Shown here: piece after piece, positions 12,142 to 22,678 of the stretch
Layout of the letters: each line of letters begins with the position of its first letter
Numbering within the stretch: position 1 is the first letter of the stretch
From: Datura wrightii
Lineage: Eukaryota > Streptophyta > Magnoliopsida > Solanales > Solanaceae
Direction of reading: 5' to 3'
DNA: 64,000 bases
NCBI GenBank assembly: GCA_035772735.1
Contig: JASDFA010000018.1
Span: 144,341,501 to 144,405,500 of the forward strand
The notes under the pieces: model-generated
What the model saw: only the letters and a program-made list of their open reading frames with translations
Told to the model about the DNA's origin: nothing
Databases searched by the model: none
Position numbers and translations under genes: made by a program

Positions 12142-13220
12142 ATGGCGTTCTTCCATCCCTTCTCCTCTTCCTCTAAAAACTCTTCTGCTTCTTCATCTAC
12201 CTCATCTTCTTCCATCTCCTCAAATTCCAAGCTCAAAGAAGAGAGTAGCTTCTCTGATTTGGAGCAATCAATTGATAACTGGAAAATCCCTAAACACCCC
12301 CAGTCAACCATTTACAAATCTTCAAAGTGGTCCTTGACAAGTGATTATCACATTTCGACCATTGAACAAACTATTCCTCTTGAGTCAGATCACGAGGATA
12401 TCAAGCTTCTAAATTTAAAGTCTATAGAAAAATATAAACGAAAGTACAACTATCTCCACTTTGGGTTAGTTCAAATTGCTGCTAAGCCTCTCTCTAGAGA
12501 AGGTCTAGACACCTCACTTCTCCTTTGTCTCAGAGATTCAAGGCTTTTAGACTTCAATGACTCCATCCTAGGAATGGTAGAAACCAGCCTTTGTAGTGGT
12601 CCAATTTATTTTGATTGCTTTCCAAATTTTATAGTGTCTCTTTGAGATAGGAATATCTTATATTCTCTAACCTTAGATGTTAAGACATCCAATTATAGGA
12701 CCAAATCTGGATCTCTCCCTGTAGCCATTATCTATAGGATTCAATATAAGGCTATGAGTTCAGCCTTCAATACTGGAGCCATAAGAACCTTAAATAAAGA
12801 TGAAACAATTCTTTTCCAAACCGATCTTCTCAGAACAGCTTACTACCCATGTCCTAGTAGCAGGGTTTACGAGTTAGTTAAAAGTTTGGTGGGACATCCA
12901 TCTTAGTGAAGAAGACAAGTAAAAAAATTTTCATAGCGTTTGAGTCGATTCTTCAGGAGAGCCAATCTTTCAGGATGGATAAATCATTCCTAACTCTACC
13001 AATACTCTGATTTACACCATTATTAAAACATTCATTGGAAGTCCGGATATCTTTAGGGAAAAATCTTTTGAAGTACTCAACAACCTCAAGTGTAAAACAC
13101 TTTCCGACTTTAGATTGTATAAGGACTCCTTCCTTACAAGAATCTACAAAAGTCCTGATGGTAACCTTCCCTACTGGAAAGAAAAATTCCTAGATGGCCT
13201 ACTGATATGCCATGATTTTA
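12142..13220 (+). pseudogene. Pararetrovirus movement protein and start of capsid region
   Basis: The ATG is at 12142. After a Ser-rich N-terminus, residues about 108-165 carry the movement-protein core (YLHFGLVQIAAKPLSREGLD, then CLRDSRLLDF), the part of plant virus 30K movement proteins that enlarges plasmodesmata. A TGA at 12643-12645 interrupts the frame and coding similarity goes on behind it. Near 12890-12905 the reading changes frame, with further stops. Capsid-like sequence continues (FRLYKDSFLTRIYKSPDGN, then WKEKFLDGL) until an Athila-type LTR cuts it at 13221. Confidence 0.82.
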
Positions 13221-14743
13221 TGGCACTTTTGACACTTAAAACTAAGAAATTATATACATTTCAGGTATGTTTATATAGGTATAAGGTATTTTATGCTTAA
13301 TGTGCAGGAAAACAGGTTTGGAAGTGAATTTTGAACAAATTAATGATGAAAACAACTAAAAGGTGACTAACAGGCACTTAATGAGTCATTGGCAGGAGGC
13401 AGGACCCATCACGTAAGGCGTGGGCAAAAGATGAAGTTTGGAAGATACAGACAATGTACTTGACGAGTTGGAGGGGTAACAAGTCGTGAGGTCAATCGTT
13501 AGAATTTCAAGAGACAAGTTTAACCAAGTGGCCTGTGAAGTTGACGAGAGTCATCACGAGTCGTCACATGAAGGAACGACTTGTTGGCAGGCCACTGGAA
13601 CCATCCGTGTAGTGCAGTGGACTTTCTGAGGAATTAGACCACGAGGGACCTAACGACTCATGCTCAGGCACGATGAGTCATTAGGTGATCCGTTGCCAAG
13701 CCTAGGTATGTTGTTGAGGATGACTGTTTTAAGCAAGGAACGACTCGTCAAAAGGCCTAACGACCCGTCACCTAGCCCGTTGCCACTGCTGACCTGGTTT
13801 CCAATTTTATTTAGGAAAAGGATTTCTTGGAACTATAAATACCCAATTTAGGTTTATCTTTAAGAGACGATTTTAGAGAGGATCTGGAACGAATTTTGAG
13901 ATTATTGTTGAGAGAATTTTTTGCACTATTGTTCTTGATTCAAGAAATGAAAGAAACATTGGATTATTCAATCTACGTGGTTTTTGTTCTACAATAATTT
14001 GTAAGTTGCAACTATGATTTCTTTAATATTTTGTGATTGCAATAACATAAACATGAGTAGCTAAACCCATAAACTAGGTTTTTGGGAACCAAGATGAATT
14101 AACACACATAGGTAAAAATACTTAGTGATTCTTGAACGGGGTTTTATGCATGTAATGTTTTTTCCTTCATTTTGATTGATTCTTGACGGTTGCAAACGTT
14201 AGGACTTGCCTTATTCTTACTTACCGGATCAAGGAGGTAAAGAATGGAAAAAGGGATTAACAATAGATATTTGAGGCTATCAACCCTCATCTAATAACTT
14301 GAACTTGTCAAGGGATAACTAATCCGATATTAAGGGTAAGGGTCAACTAAAGTATACCCGTGTACGGACCAAGTTGCGTGGTGAAAATCATCTAGATAGG
14401 GGACCAACCATTTAGGTGAACCTAACTTACCAATATTGCATGTTAAACACCGGAATAGATCACTAGTGTATAAGCCTTTTGGTAATGAAATCTTGAGGAA
14501 CACAATCCTAATCTAGTCGTAAATTGAATACAAACCAAATTTGATACAAGCATTCATTAATTTTACTTTTGTTTATTATTCTATATTTTCCCCTTTGGAA
14601 ATAAGTAAATCAATAGTAATAGTTATTCGCATTAACCTAAGTTCTTACCATATTCCCTGTGGGATCGACCTCAACCTTTGTTGGGTTCTATATTTGACAA
14701 TCGACCGCTTATATCTCAATTGCGAGGTGTAATTTGGGCGACA
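13221..14743 (+). mobile_element. Athila-type solo LTR inside the pararetrovirus capsid region
   Basis: The sequence starts TGGCACTTTTGACACTTAAA and ends near GGGCGACA. Its 3' part has the TTCCCTGTGGGATCGACC block seen near the end of many Athila-type LTRs. A TATAAATA lies at 13834-13841. Upstream, at about 13380-13790, is an array of AACGACTCGTC-type words in both orientations. A second copy of this LTR family lies at 25020-26586 on the opposite strand. Capsid-coding sequence continues on either side, so this is a clean insertion. The exact target duplication is unclear. Confidence 0.8.
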
Positions 14744-15417
14744 TTAAATTTTGGCGACCTAAGTCCCTCAAGGATTTAGTCAAAGAAGAGCTCCAAAACC
14801 AGCACTCTAGTGATATTATTCCTTATGAGTAGATCACTTATGGTCAGCTTACAAGCCTCATCCAGCAGGTTGCCCTTAAGATCTGTCGCCAAGATAAGAT
14901 ATTAAGACAATTAGCAAAAGATAGAGCTCAGATACGCCAAGACCTAGGAAGTTTCTATGAACAATTTGGTCTACCTCCATGTAGAAAGAAATCCCATAGA
15001 AATCTGGCTCCTAAAAAGGAAGTCTCCTCTTCTAGGCCTTATATTCCTAAATTTAGGAAATCAAAATCTTCTCCTCCAAAACATCAACGTGCAGCTAAGA
15101 AGCCATCTCTTCCTGCCCCAAATGATGACAAATGTTACAGGTATGACAAACCTGGTCATATTGCCAAATACTGCAAATTTGCCAAAAGAATTAGGAATCT
15201 CAATATGGACGAATCAGTCCTCAACCAGATACAACACCTCTTACTACAAGAGGACTCTGATAGTGCTGATGATGAGTTCGAACAGGACCTTAACCAAATC
15301 GAAGATGATGACCTAGAATCCTCCCAGTCTGACCAAGAAGACCAAAATAGCCAACCTGAAGTTAATGTTCTCTTAAAAGAACAAGATCTTCTCCTAGAGG
15401 TTATAAGCGACTTATAG
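14744..15417 (+). pseudogene. Pararetrovirus capsid C-terminal region with decayed zinc knuckle
   Basis: Coding resumes behind the solo LTR (KSLKDLVKEELQ) with a TAG at 14830-14832. A basic segment is followed by the CCHC zinc knuckle at 15132-15173, read CYRYDKPGHIAKYC. Its second Cys is Tyr, consistent with a G-to-A change. An acidic C-terminal stretch (EDSDSADDEFEQDL) follows, typical of the capsid region in this family. The frame ends at a TAG at 15415-15417. Confidence 0.82.
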
Positions 15418-16323
15418 GATCCAGACCAAAAAAGACATTATCTAGATCAACTCAAAGAGACTCTAGATAAATCCTGCACATCTTTCTCCAATATTTTTTC
15501 TCATCCTCATATTCCAAACACCTACAATGTCACTGATGTTATGAATAGATTTCCTTTTAGCAAATCAAAGGTAGTAACTATTCAAGATCTCCAAACATAA
15601 ATAGTACTCCTTAAGGAAGAAATCCACAAATCAAGGCTAGGCAAGAACTAGATCGAATTGTTCTTCAAAAATTCTCTACCATGGCTGATCCTCCTAGACA
15701 AACAGAGGTTGAATAACCAAATCATGAGACTGAACAGGGAGACTTTATAAATTATCTCTCGAGAATCTCCATCAGGAGATGGCATCCTAGGATAATCTTA
15801 GTAGTCAACAAATCATTCATTCTAGACACTATTTTCCTTTTTGATGCTAGTGCAGACCTCAATTGTGTCCAAGAAAGACTTATCCCAACCAAATACTTTG
15901 AGAAAACCAAAGAGGCCCTTAGAGCTGCTAATGGCAATAGATTAGGGATCAGCTACAATCTCTCTGATGTCGAAGTAAGATCCTTCATAGGAAATTCTAC
16001 TTTATTAGTTTCTACCTCATTCTTACTAGTGAAAGACATAACTAATCTTGTAATTTTGGGCACTCCTTTCATTGAAGAGCTCATCCCATTTCGGGTCACT
16101 CATCGAATACAATAATATTTCCCTTCCTTTTGACAAACCCCTAGTAAGAAGAATCTTGTCTACCTTGAAGCATAAGGAAGCCCAGATTAACTTCCTCAAT
16201 GAAGAAGTAGCTTTCCACAGGTTACAACAACAACTTCAGGAACCTCTCCTTCTATCAAAAATCAAGGTCCTTGAAACACAAATTCAAAAAGAACTTTGTG
16301 CAGATTTACCCACAGCCTTTTGA
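15418..16323 (+). pseudogene. Pararetrovirus protease region, decayed
   Basis: In one frame around 15835-16060 the aspartic protease core can be read as LFDASADLNCVQERLIPTKY, so the usual D-S/T-G-A triad has become D-A-S-A. Several stops lie before it. After it the frame changes and a coiled stretch (KHKEAQINFLNEEVAFHRLQ) links to the RT. The protease would normally cut the polyprotein; this one cannot be expressed. Confidence 0.75.
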
Positions 16324-17232
16324 AATTGCAAAAAATTACATGGTTAGGCTTTCTTACAAACTTGAATTTGATTAAAAAACAATTCCTACAAAAGCTTGCC
16401 CAATACAAATGAACCATGAGCTAACAATCCATTTTCAAGAAGAGATCAATGATTTCCTTTGCAAACAAATCATCTCTCCAAGCAAATCCCCTTGGAGTTG
16501 TGCTACCTTTTATGTCAATAAAAGTTCCAAAATTGAACGAGGCGTCCCTCTCTTAGTCATCAATTATAAACCACTAAATACTGCCCTCCATTGGATTAGG
16601 TACCCTATTACCAACAAGAAAGATTTACTCCAGCGACTCCATGCTGCCACAATTTTCTCAAAGTTTGATTTAAAGTTGGGCTTTTGGAAATCCAGATTGA
16701 TCCAAGAGATCGATACAAAACTGCTTTTACAGTACCATTCGCGCAATACGAATGGAATGTCATGCCCTTTGGAATAAAGAATGCCCCTTCAGAATTTCAA
16801 AAAATAATGAATGACATTTTCAATCCCTTCTCAAAGTTCATAATTGTTTACATTGATGATGTTATGGTATTCTCCACAAACATTGATCAACATTTTAAGC
16901 ACCTAAAAACTTTCTTCAATGTAATCAAAGAAAATGACTTAGTCTTGTCCAAAACCAAGTATAGTCTTTTTCAAATTAACATCTGCTTTCTTGGGCATAA
17001 TATCCAACAGGGTACTATCATCCCCATTCAAAGATCTATCCAATTTGCTAACAAATTTTTCGCTCAAATTTTAGACAAAACACAATTGCAAAGATTCTTG
17101 GGGTGTGTTAATTATGTAGCAGATTTTGTTTCAGGGCTTAGCAGTTTTCTAAGACACCTCCATGATAGATTAAAAAAGCCTCTGCCTCCGTGGACCCATG
17201 TTCACACCAATGCTATTAAAGAATCAAGCTGA
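16324..17232 (+). pseudogene. Pararetrovirus reverse transcriptase
   Basis: The first RT motifs lie in the frame of 16409-16777. A frameshift near 16685 moves the reading to 16684-17232, which holds the palm motifs VMPFGIKNAPSEFQ and the catalytic YIDDVMVF, then the thumb (FLGCVNYVADF). The catalytic pair of aspartates is intact, but the frameshift and upstream stops make it non-functional. In the virus it makes DNA from the pregenomic RNA. Confidence 0.88.
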
Positions 17233-17670
17233 AGATTAAGCATCTTCCTTGTCTATCTCTTCCTGATCCCTCTGCATTCAAAATAGTCGAAACAGATGCA
17301 TCAGACATTGGTTATGGTGGCATTTTAAACTAGAAAAAAAAATGATAAGGAGAATTTTATTGCATTTGCATCAAGGCATTGGAATAAGGCCCATCAAAAT
17401 TATCCAACAATTAAAAAAAGAAATTTTATCAATTATTTTTGATTATTTCAAAATTTCAAGCAAATTCGTTAAACAATTTTTTTTATTACGAATTGACTGT
17501 AAAGCTGCAAAACCCATTTTACAAAAAGATGTTCAAAATTTTGCCTCTAACATATATTTGCTAGATGGCAAGCTATTTTGTCTATTTTTGATTTTGATAT
17601 AGAATATATCAAAGGGAGATCCAACTATATTTCAGATTTTCTTACCAGAGAATTTTTGCAAGGATGGTAA
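17233..17670 (+). pseudogene. Pararetrovirus RNase H and polyprotein end
   Basis: A further frame change leads to the RNase H start (KIVETDASDIGYGGIL) and its later motifs (ASRHWNKAHQNYPTIKKEIL). A second frame change near 17555 leads to FDFDIEYIKGRSNYISDFL. The polyprotein ends with TAA at 17668-17670. RNase H removes RNA from the replication hybrid. Confidence 0.82.
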
Positions 17671-17671
17671 A

Positions 17672-19303
17672 ATGAGTAGAAAAAAAGACAACAGAGGTTT
17701 TGGATTCGTCACAACTTCTAACTCTCACTCTGTCGAGTGAAAACAAATTAGCACTGGTACAATAGCAAGCAAATTCAAAAAAACAAAAAGGTGCTACCAA
17801 GAAGCAAACAAAATCAGTTGCTTCTAAGCAACCTTCAAAAGAAGCAGTTGGCCTAAGCCAGCCCAAATACCAAACTCCAGTGGACTATGCCTTGAAAGGA
17901 ATTCCGCCGTCATATTTGCTGGAAAATGCAGCTCCAATTTCCATTTCTAGTCTAAAGAAGTGCGCTGACCTAGTTGAGGAAGAAGAACAAATTACTCAAC
18001 TAGCCCAAACCATGTCCACCCCATGGACAGAAGAAGATTTTCAAAATTGGCGCCTGCTCATGGGATTCAAAGATACTGCAGCCCTGGCAAGCCCCAATAG
18101 AAGAGAATTAATGAACCAATATCTCTACTTCAAAAATATGTGTTCTACTGTGGTGGCCCAAAGCCACGCACCTTCTTTTTCTCATTCGGTGGCTGCTAGC
18201 AGCACCACCAAAAATTGTGGAGGTAGAGAGCCTATAGAATTTTCTTTCAATTTTTCACAAAGCACTAGCACAGTACATTCTGTACCAAACAAGGCACTTT
18301 CTCCAAACAGAGGTTCCTCCCCTGATGAACCTACCTACTTCAAAAATGATAATGTTTATCCACTAATCTAAATTGATCCTGAATTTTGGCACTCAAACCC
18401 CCAGAGGTGGCCAAGAAAATACTTAGCCCTTCTGCCAATTTTGTTCAAAAAACTCCCTCCTATACTCAAAAGTTCTATGAGTTCATTCTCACAGATACAA
18501 GATCTTGTTTATTCAAACCCCACAAAGACAAACAAACCCAAATATTTGTTACCCATACCATGGTATGGATTAACAAAATAATATCACCCAAAGAATGAGG
18601 AACGCACCCAGCCAAGTATAAAAAACTTTTCCAGCCATTTGAACCCCAAAACTACAACTATTTTGACAACATAGCAGCATGGATGAATGCATTCACCTTT
18701 CAAAATGACCTCAACAAATATTCCTGATTTCTCCTATGGGGGAAACAACTAACCTCTGATTCCCTCAGTGGTTTTTGCATCAATGGTGGCCGGCTTATGG
18801 ACACAAAGCTGAAAACCTTCCTCCCCTGGTTCGTGAAGGATATGAATATTTTTGCCGAAGGTTTTTTAGTGAGCAACAGGTCCCCCTGCTCCTGCATTTT
18901 TCCCATAGGTTCCATGTCCCATAGATTTACTCACAAAAGTTTGCCTTCCACAAATTGGAAGGGCACAAACGGCTTCCATAGTTAGCCCTACAAGGCCATT
19001 CTAAATGGTACAAAAATTGGAAACCCTCAGAAGCCTACCTAGCGGAAGTGGAAAAATGGTTCCTGCAAAATACAAAGTATCTGGCCCCAACAGATGCCGC
19101 CCAAATAACATTTTTACAACAAAAATATATTGCAGCTGCCTAACTGGCCAGCTCAAGAAACAAAGGAGATTTCATCCAACAAATGGAAAAAAAATCCTCC
19201 AACAGATTAAAGCTGAACTCCCCAACCATCAACCGCAGACATCAGAAAAATCTGAGCCAGAAGATGAAGAAAACAACCCCTGCATCAATTTCCACCTGAA
19301 TTG
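17672..19303 (+). pseudogene. Pararetrovirus second ORF, unknown function, broken
   Basis: The ATG at 17672 lies one base behind the polyprotein stop, so the two genes nearly abut. The start (MSRKKDNRGFGFVTTSNSHS) is followed by frame changes. The clearest segment, 17880-18371, reads MDYALKGIPPSYLLEN and contains SMSTPW-like and NWRLLMGFKD stretches. Downstream pieces in other frames include FYEFILTDTRSCLF near 18460 and KWYKNWKPSEAYLAEVEKWF near 19010. This layout agrees with the second ORF of florendoviruses, whose function is not known. No zinc finger or enzyme motif is seen. Confidence 0.7.
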
Positions 19304-19384
19304 ACATCAACAATGACACTACCAATACATCATCAGAATTGATGTCATGCATGACATTATCAAGAAATTATTGAGGGTGATACT

Positions 19385-19560
19385 GTAGCTTCACTATAGA
19401 ACTACTGTAGCACTTTCATTTTAGCAATTTTTTTGCTATAAATAGCCCCCTCCATTTCATTTGTAGAGCATCCTTTTCTTACACAAGCTTTCTCTTTCAA
19501 GGAAGACTTGGTTAGAGCTTGCTCTCTTTCTTGTAATATTTTAAAGTTATTTGATACGTA
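19385..19560 (+). promoter_or_regulatory. Pararetroviral promoter region with TATA box
   Basis: TATAAATAG lies at 19437-19445. Upstream are two similar CTGTAGC-containing segments (19383-19390 and 19404-19412). Pyrimidine-rich leader sequence with CTCTTTC repeats follows. The place after the last ORF is where the pregenomic RNA promoter lies in this family. Activity is not known. Confidence 0.65.
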
Positions 19561-19701
19561 TATCAAAGTTCAATTTTTTCTAACCTTTCGCTTTCTTAAC
19601 TTGTCTCTTTCATTTTATTACATATGGTTGGCCTAGCCACGTACTTTTAATTATTGCACTTATTATTTAATTACTGCATTATGATTGGATTTGCCCCCAC
19701 C

Positions 19702-19829
19702 TAATATATATGTATGTGTGTGTGTATATATATATATATATGTATGTATGCATATGTATATATGTATGTATATATATGTATATATTTATGTATATGTATG
19801 TATATATATATATATATATATATGTATAT
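19702..19829. repeat. TA/TG-rich microsatellite at the right pararetrovirus junction
   Basis: About 125 bases of TATA, TATG and TGTG units. It separates pararetroviral sequence from Tat/Ogre-like LTR sequence and parallels the shorter AT tract at 11689-11702. Confidence 0.85.
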
Positions 19830-21320
19830 CAATAAGCCAAAATCTGGAAAGGAACTTTTGGACAAAGAAAAATGAAATCAAAAAGTCTAGAGCCGAGTAT
19901 TTATAATTTATAAACTTAGGTCTGCAAACATAAAACATGAATATAGCATTATCCAGACAAGTAGCAGACAAATAAGATCAAATCAAAGTTCACACAAAAC
20001 ATTGTTCAAAATTTGAAAATAACTAGAAAATCTAAAAATACTGAACACAAATTAACATTTCATTCTGCATGAATTATAATCTAACATGTGATAAATATAA
20101 AATAGGAATAAAAATAAAATAGTAAACGAGTGTGAAAGAGACCCAACCAGTGATAAATTATCGTGATCATCGAACCGTGGTGGTTGGTAGTGATCGCCGT
20201 TTTTCTGGTGGCTGCTGGCCGGAGAGTTAACAACGCGATGGTTGGAGATGGAAGGGAAGGAGCAGAAAGGGGTCTGTTTTGGTTCGTTGGTTTTGTCAGA
20301 GAAGACAAAGCAGCGACAGCCTGAAGGAGAGGAGGAGGCTGAAAGAGAGATAGGAAGGTCTGGTAGTCCCTGGTGTCACTAGAGAGAAGAGGGAGCGAAA
20401 GGCAGAGACATGAGAGAGAGATAAAGAGAGAGAGAGGCTCTGCAAGTGAAGAAGATAAGTGCAAGGGGTCTGTTGTTGTGGTGATACCGCGAGAGGAGGT
20501 GAGGTGATAGTGACCGCTGTCTGGCGGCGCCTGTGAGAGAGAAGAAGAGGAGAGGGAGGTGCGGCGGATGTCTTTTGTGAATGTGAGGCTAGGTTTAGGT
20601 TTGGTGGTTTGGGTAATAGAAAATAGGAAAGAGGGTGAATTAATCTTCACCGTTGGATATGAGGAAAAGAGCGGCTGAGATTTAATTCTGGGATCTGGGT
20701 TGGGTTATGGGTTGTAGAGCGGGTCACGGGTAATTAAATGGGTTGAGTTAATTGATGGCTGAATTTAAATTTAAATAATAGTTAGAATTTGATCAAAATG
20801 GCTAAAATTGACACAAAGTAGATAGAAGTGGCTAGATTTTAAATGAATTGAGAAGAAACTAAATTAGCTACTATTTAGTTAATAAAAATACTACACGTGT
20901 ATGTAACTTAGTAAATAGGTAACGTAATATCTTAATTCACGATAAAATTATATAAATATTATTTTTAAAAAAATTAAATATAAATAATTTATAAAATTAA
21001 GTAAATTGTATTTTGTAAATAAGAGCTTTGATTAATTGAAAATATTTATGTATACATATACGTATTATTATGCAATATATACATATAATATTAAAAAATC
21101 AATGACTTGAAACTAATGCAATAACATTTTAAAAATATAACTTAAAAAATATATAAATAATAATTAATTATTCCAAAGCTAATTATGTATGATAATTAAT
21201 ATCAGACTATTATGAATGCAATTAGATAATTATGTTAAAAAAAGTAAATTTAAAATATGCATAGATATATTAATACGCAGTTTAGATAGGTTATAGGGAG
21301 GTTAAAATTGGGTGTAAACA
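19830..21320 (-). other. Right part of the Tat/Ogre-like LTR
   Basis: On the minus strand this begins TGTTTACACCC (21320) and passes through AT-rich sequence. It then enters a 500-base pyrimidine-rich, CpG-bearing stretch (about 20680-20160, with CTCTCTCTCTTTATCTCTC) that looks like a transcribed 5' region. A 189-codon open stretch lies in it but shows no protein-like pattern. Confidence 0.55.
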
Positions 21321-22657
21321 GGTAGTTTTGTAATTTCTCAAGTTTCTAATTCCTTAATGACATCGTTTTAAGCCTTGAAATGAGTGTTTTAAGAGGATTT
21401 AACCTAGTCTAGGTCATTAGGCTTCAACGCATGTATTGAATTGAAATTCTCTTCCAAGATCAAACTAGAATTTTCCTCAATTTCTTCCTCAATTCTCTTG
21501 GGCTTTCAAGACTATTTGAAAATCCGTTTACCCATGTATGTAGGATTATGAATGGGGGATTCTTCCACCCTCATGCCCAAACTTCTTATCTAATTCATGA
21601 ATTCAAGTTTCTAATCAAGTGTATTGATCCTTAGGATTTTAACCCAATTCTATGAAATTACCTACACTATGTTTGTGGGTCTAATTCCCTCATGTTCTGG
21701 TGGATGTTTTAAGTCTAATGGGCAGATTTTGCACATAATTTAACTATAAATTCATGATTTCAAGTTATTAGAAATTATTTCCTATTATGCAAGTTTTATG
21801 AAAATTCAAGCTTATGATCCATGATTTCAAGTATGATGAGTTATCTAATATGCATGAATGTTTATGAACTCTCAACTTATGATTCCATGATTTTGACTTA
21901 TGAAGTCTATTTCAAGTAAGCATGATTTTATGATTTGAACAAGCCTATGCAAGTTAAGTATGCTTTTTATGATTTTAGCCAAGGCTAACAAGATTAGTTT
22001 ATGATATGATTTGGAGTCAAGACTCCCAATGGAGATTATGGTATATTGGAGTCAACACTCCAATGTTAGAATTTAAACTGTGAGAATATGATTATGTGAG
22101 CACTATGCATGTTTTGGGAGTAGTGTCTAGGAGCGAGTAGGCTTGAAGTTCCGAGATTCCCCGGTCTCATAAACTACGCGCCAATATAGGTATATATATT
22201 TGGGACCTCTCAAGAGAGTGCTCCTCCCCCCCCCAGCATGGTATCACACCTTATTGGTCCTTTGTCCTGGCAAGGCTTAGGATGACTTTCCTCCATGTGG
22301 TCAAGACATGGGATCATTATGCGCTCATACATAGTGGTTTTCGGTTATGACTAGTCTCCCATTATTCCTCATGATTTTAGTTACTTATGTTTATGACTCA
22401 TGATATTATGTTTTACAACAGATTTGACCCAATGATCAAAGTATGAGCTTTTACTTACCATTTCAGATATGACAAGTCATATGATTTCTATTTTTAAATC
22501 TTGGGTCATTATGTTTAGTTATGATATCCAGCTCATGCTTATGTATATCTCAGATACATGGCTTTTAGCATGTAGTCCTTACACTCATGATTCTCTTGAT
22601 TTATATGTATGATTTCAACTAACCTTTTACTAAGCATGTTTTACTTACCCTACATAC

Positions 22658-22678
22658 TCAGTACATTTCAAGTACTGA
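22658..22678 (+). other. Stem-loop conserved in Tekay-type LTRs (A' copy)
   Basis: TCAGTAC and GTACTGA form an exact 7-bp stem around ATTTCAA. Counterparts are at 3156-3176, 31461-31481, 56521-56539 and 57318-57338, always in the part of the LTR toward the primer site. Confidence 0.75.

Larger units (their letters stand above)
11703..19701 (+). mobile_element. Endogenous pararetrovirus (Caulimoviridae, florendovirus-like), broken
   Basis: The gene order is leader (11703-12141), polyprotein with movement protein, capsid, protease, RT and RNase H (12142-17670), a second ORF (17672 to about 19303), and a promoter region with TATAAATAG (19437-19445). A polyprotein carrying the movement protein followed by one extra ORF fits florendoviruses better than petuviruses, which have a single ORF. 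There is no integrase, as expected for the family. It is 8 kb long including a 1.5-kb LTR insertion. Both junctions lie in TA tracts. It carries many stops and frame changes and cannot encode a virus. Confidence 0.85.
8625..21320 (-). mobile_element. Tat/Ogre-like LTR plus short leader fragment, split by a pararetrovirus
   Basis: Read on the minus strand, an LTR begins TGTTTACACCCAATTTTAAC at 21320. It continues to about 19830, resumes at about 11690 and ends near 8734, next to a sequence resembling the TGGCGACTCT primer site used by Ogre/Tat elements (8724-8733). Without the insert the LTR is about 4.5-5 kb, in the range of Ogre LTRs. About 100 bases of leader (8625-8723) follow, then the element stops, so only a 5' LTR with leader is left. 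A pyrimidine-rich stretch (minus strand, about 20680-20160) resembles a transcribed leader. Assignment rests on the primer site, the LTR start and the length; no coding domain is available. Confidence 0.65.

Noticed and set aside
12120..12311. Acidic open stretch antisense to the movement protein start
   Set aside because: It is the complement of the Ser-rich coding region, whose TCT/TCC codons give Glu/Gly runs in reverse.
13216..14748. Target duplication for the Athila solo LTR in the pararetrovirus (TTTTA/TTAAA)
   Set aside because: Only three of five positions agree and the ends can be shifted by a few bases.
19685..19906. Open frame rich in Tyr/Ile/Val/Cys over the TA/TG tract
   Set aside because: It is the translation of a microsatellite and has no protein-like composition.
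20081..20650. 189-codon open stretch on the minus strand, Ser/Leu/Pro-rich
   Set aside because: It lies in the pyrimidine-rich part of a Tat/Ogre-like LTR. Composition follows the CT-rich bases, and no motif is seen.
8620..21325. Target duplication AGTAG/GGTAG around the Tat/Ogre-like LTR
   Set aside because: The element is cut off in its leader on the left side, so a true duplication is not expected there; the match may be chance.
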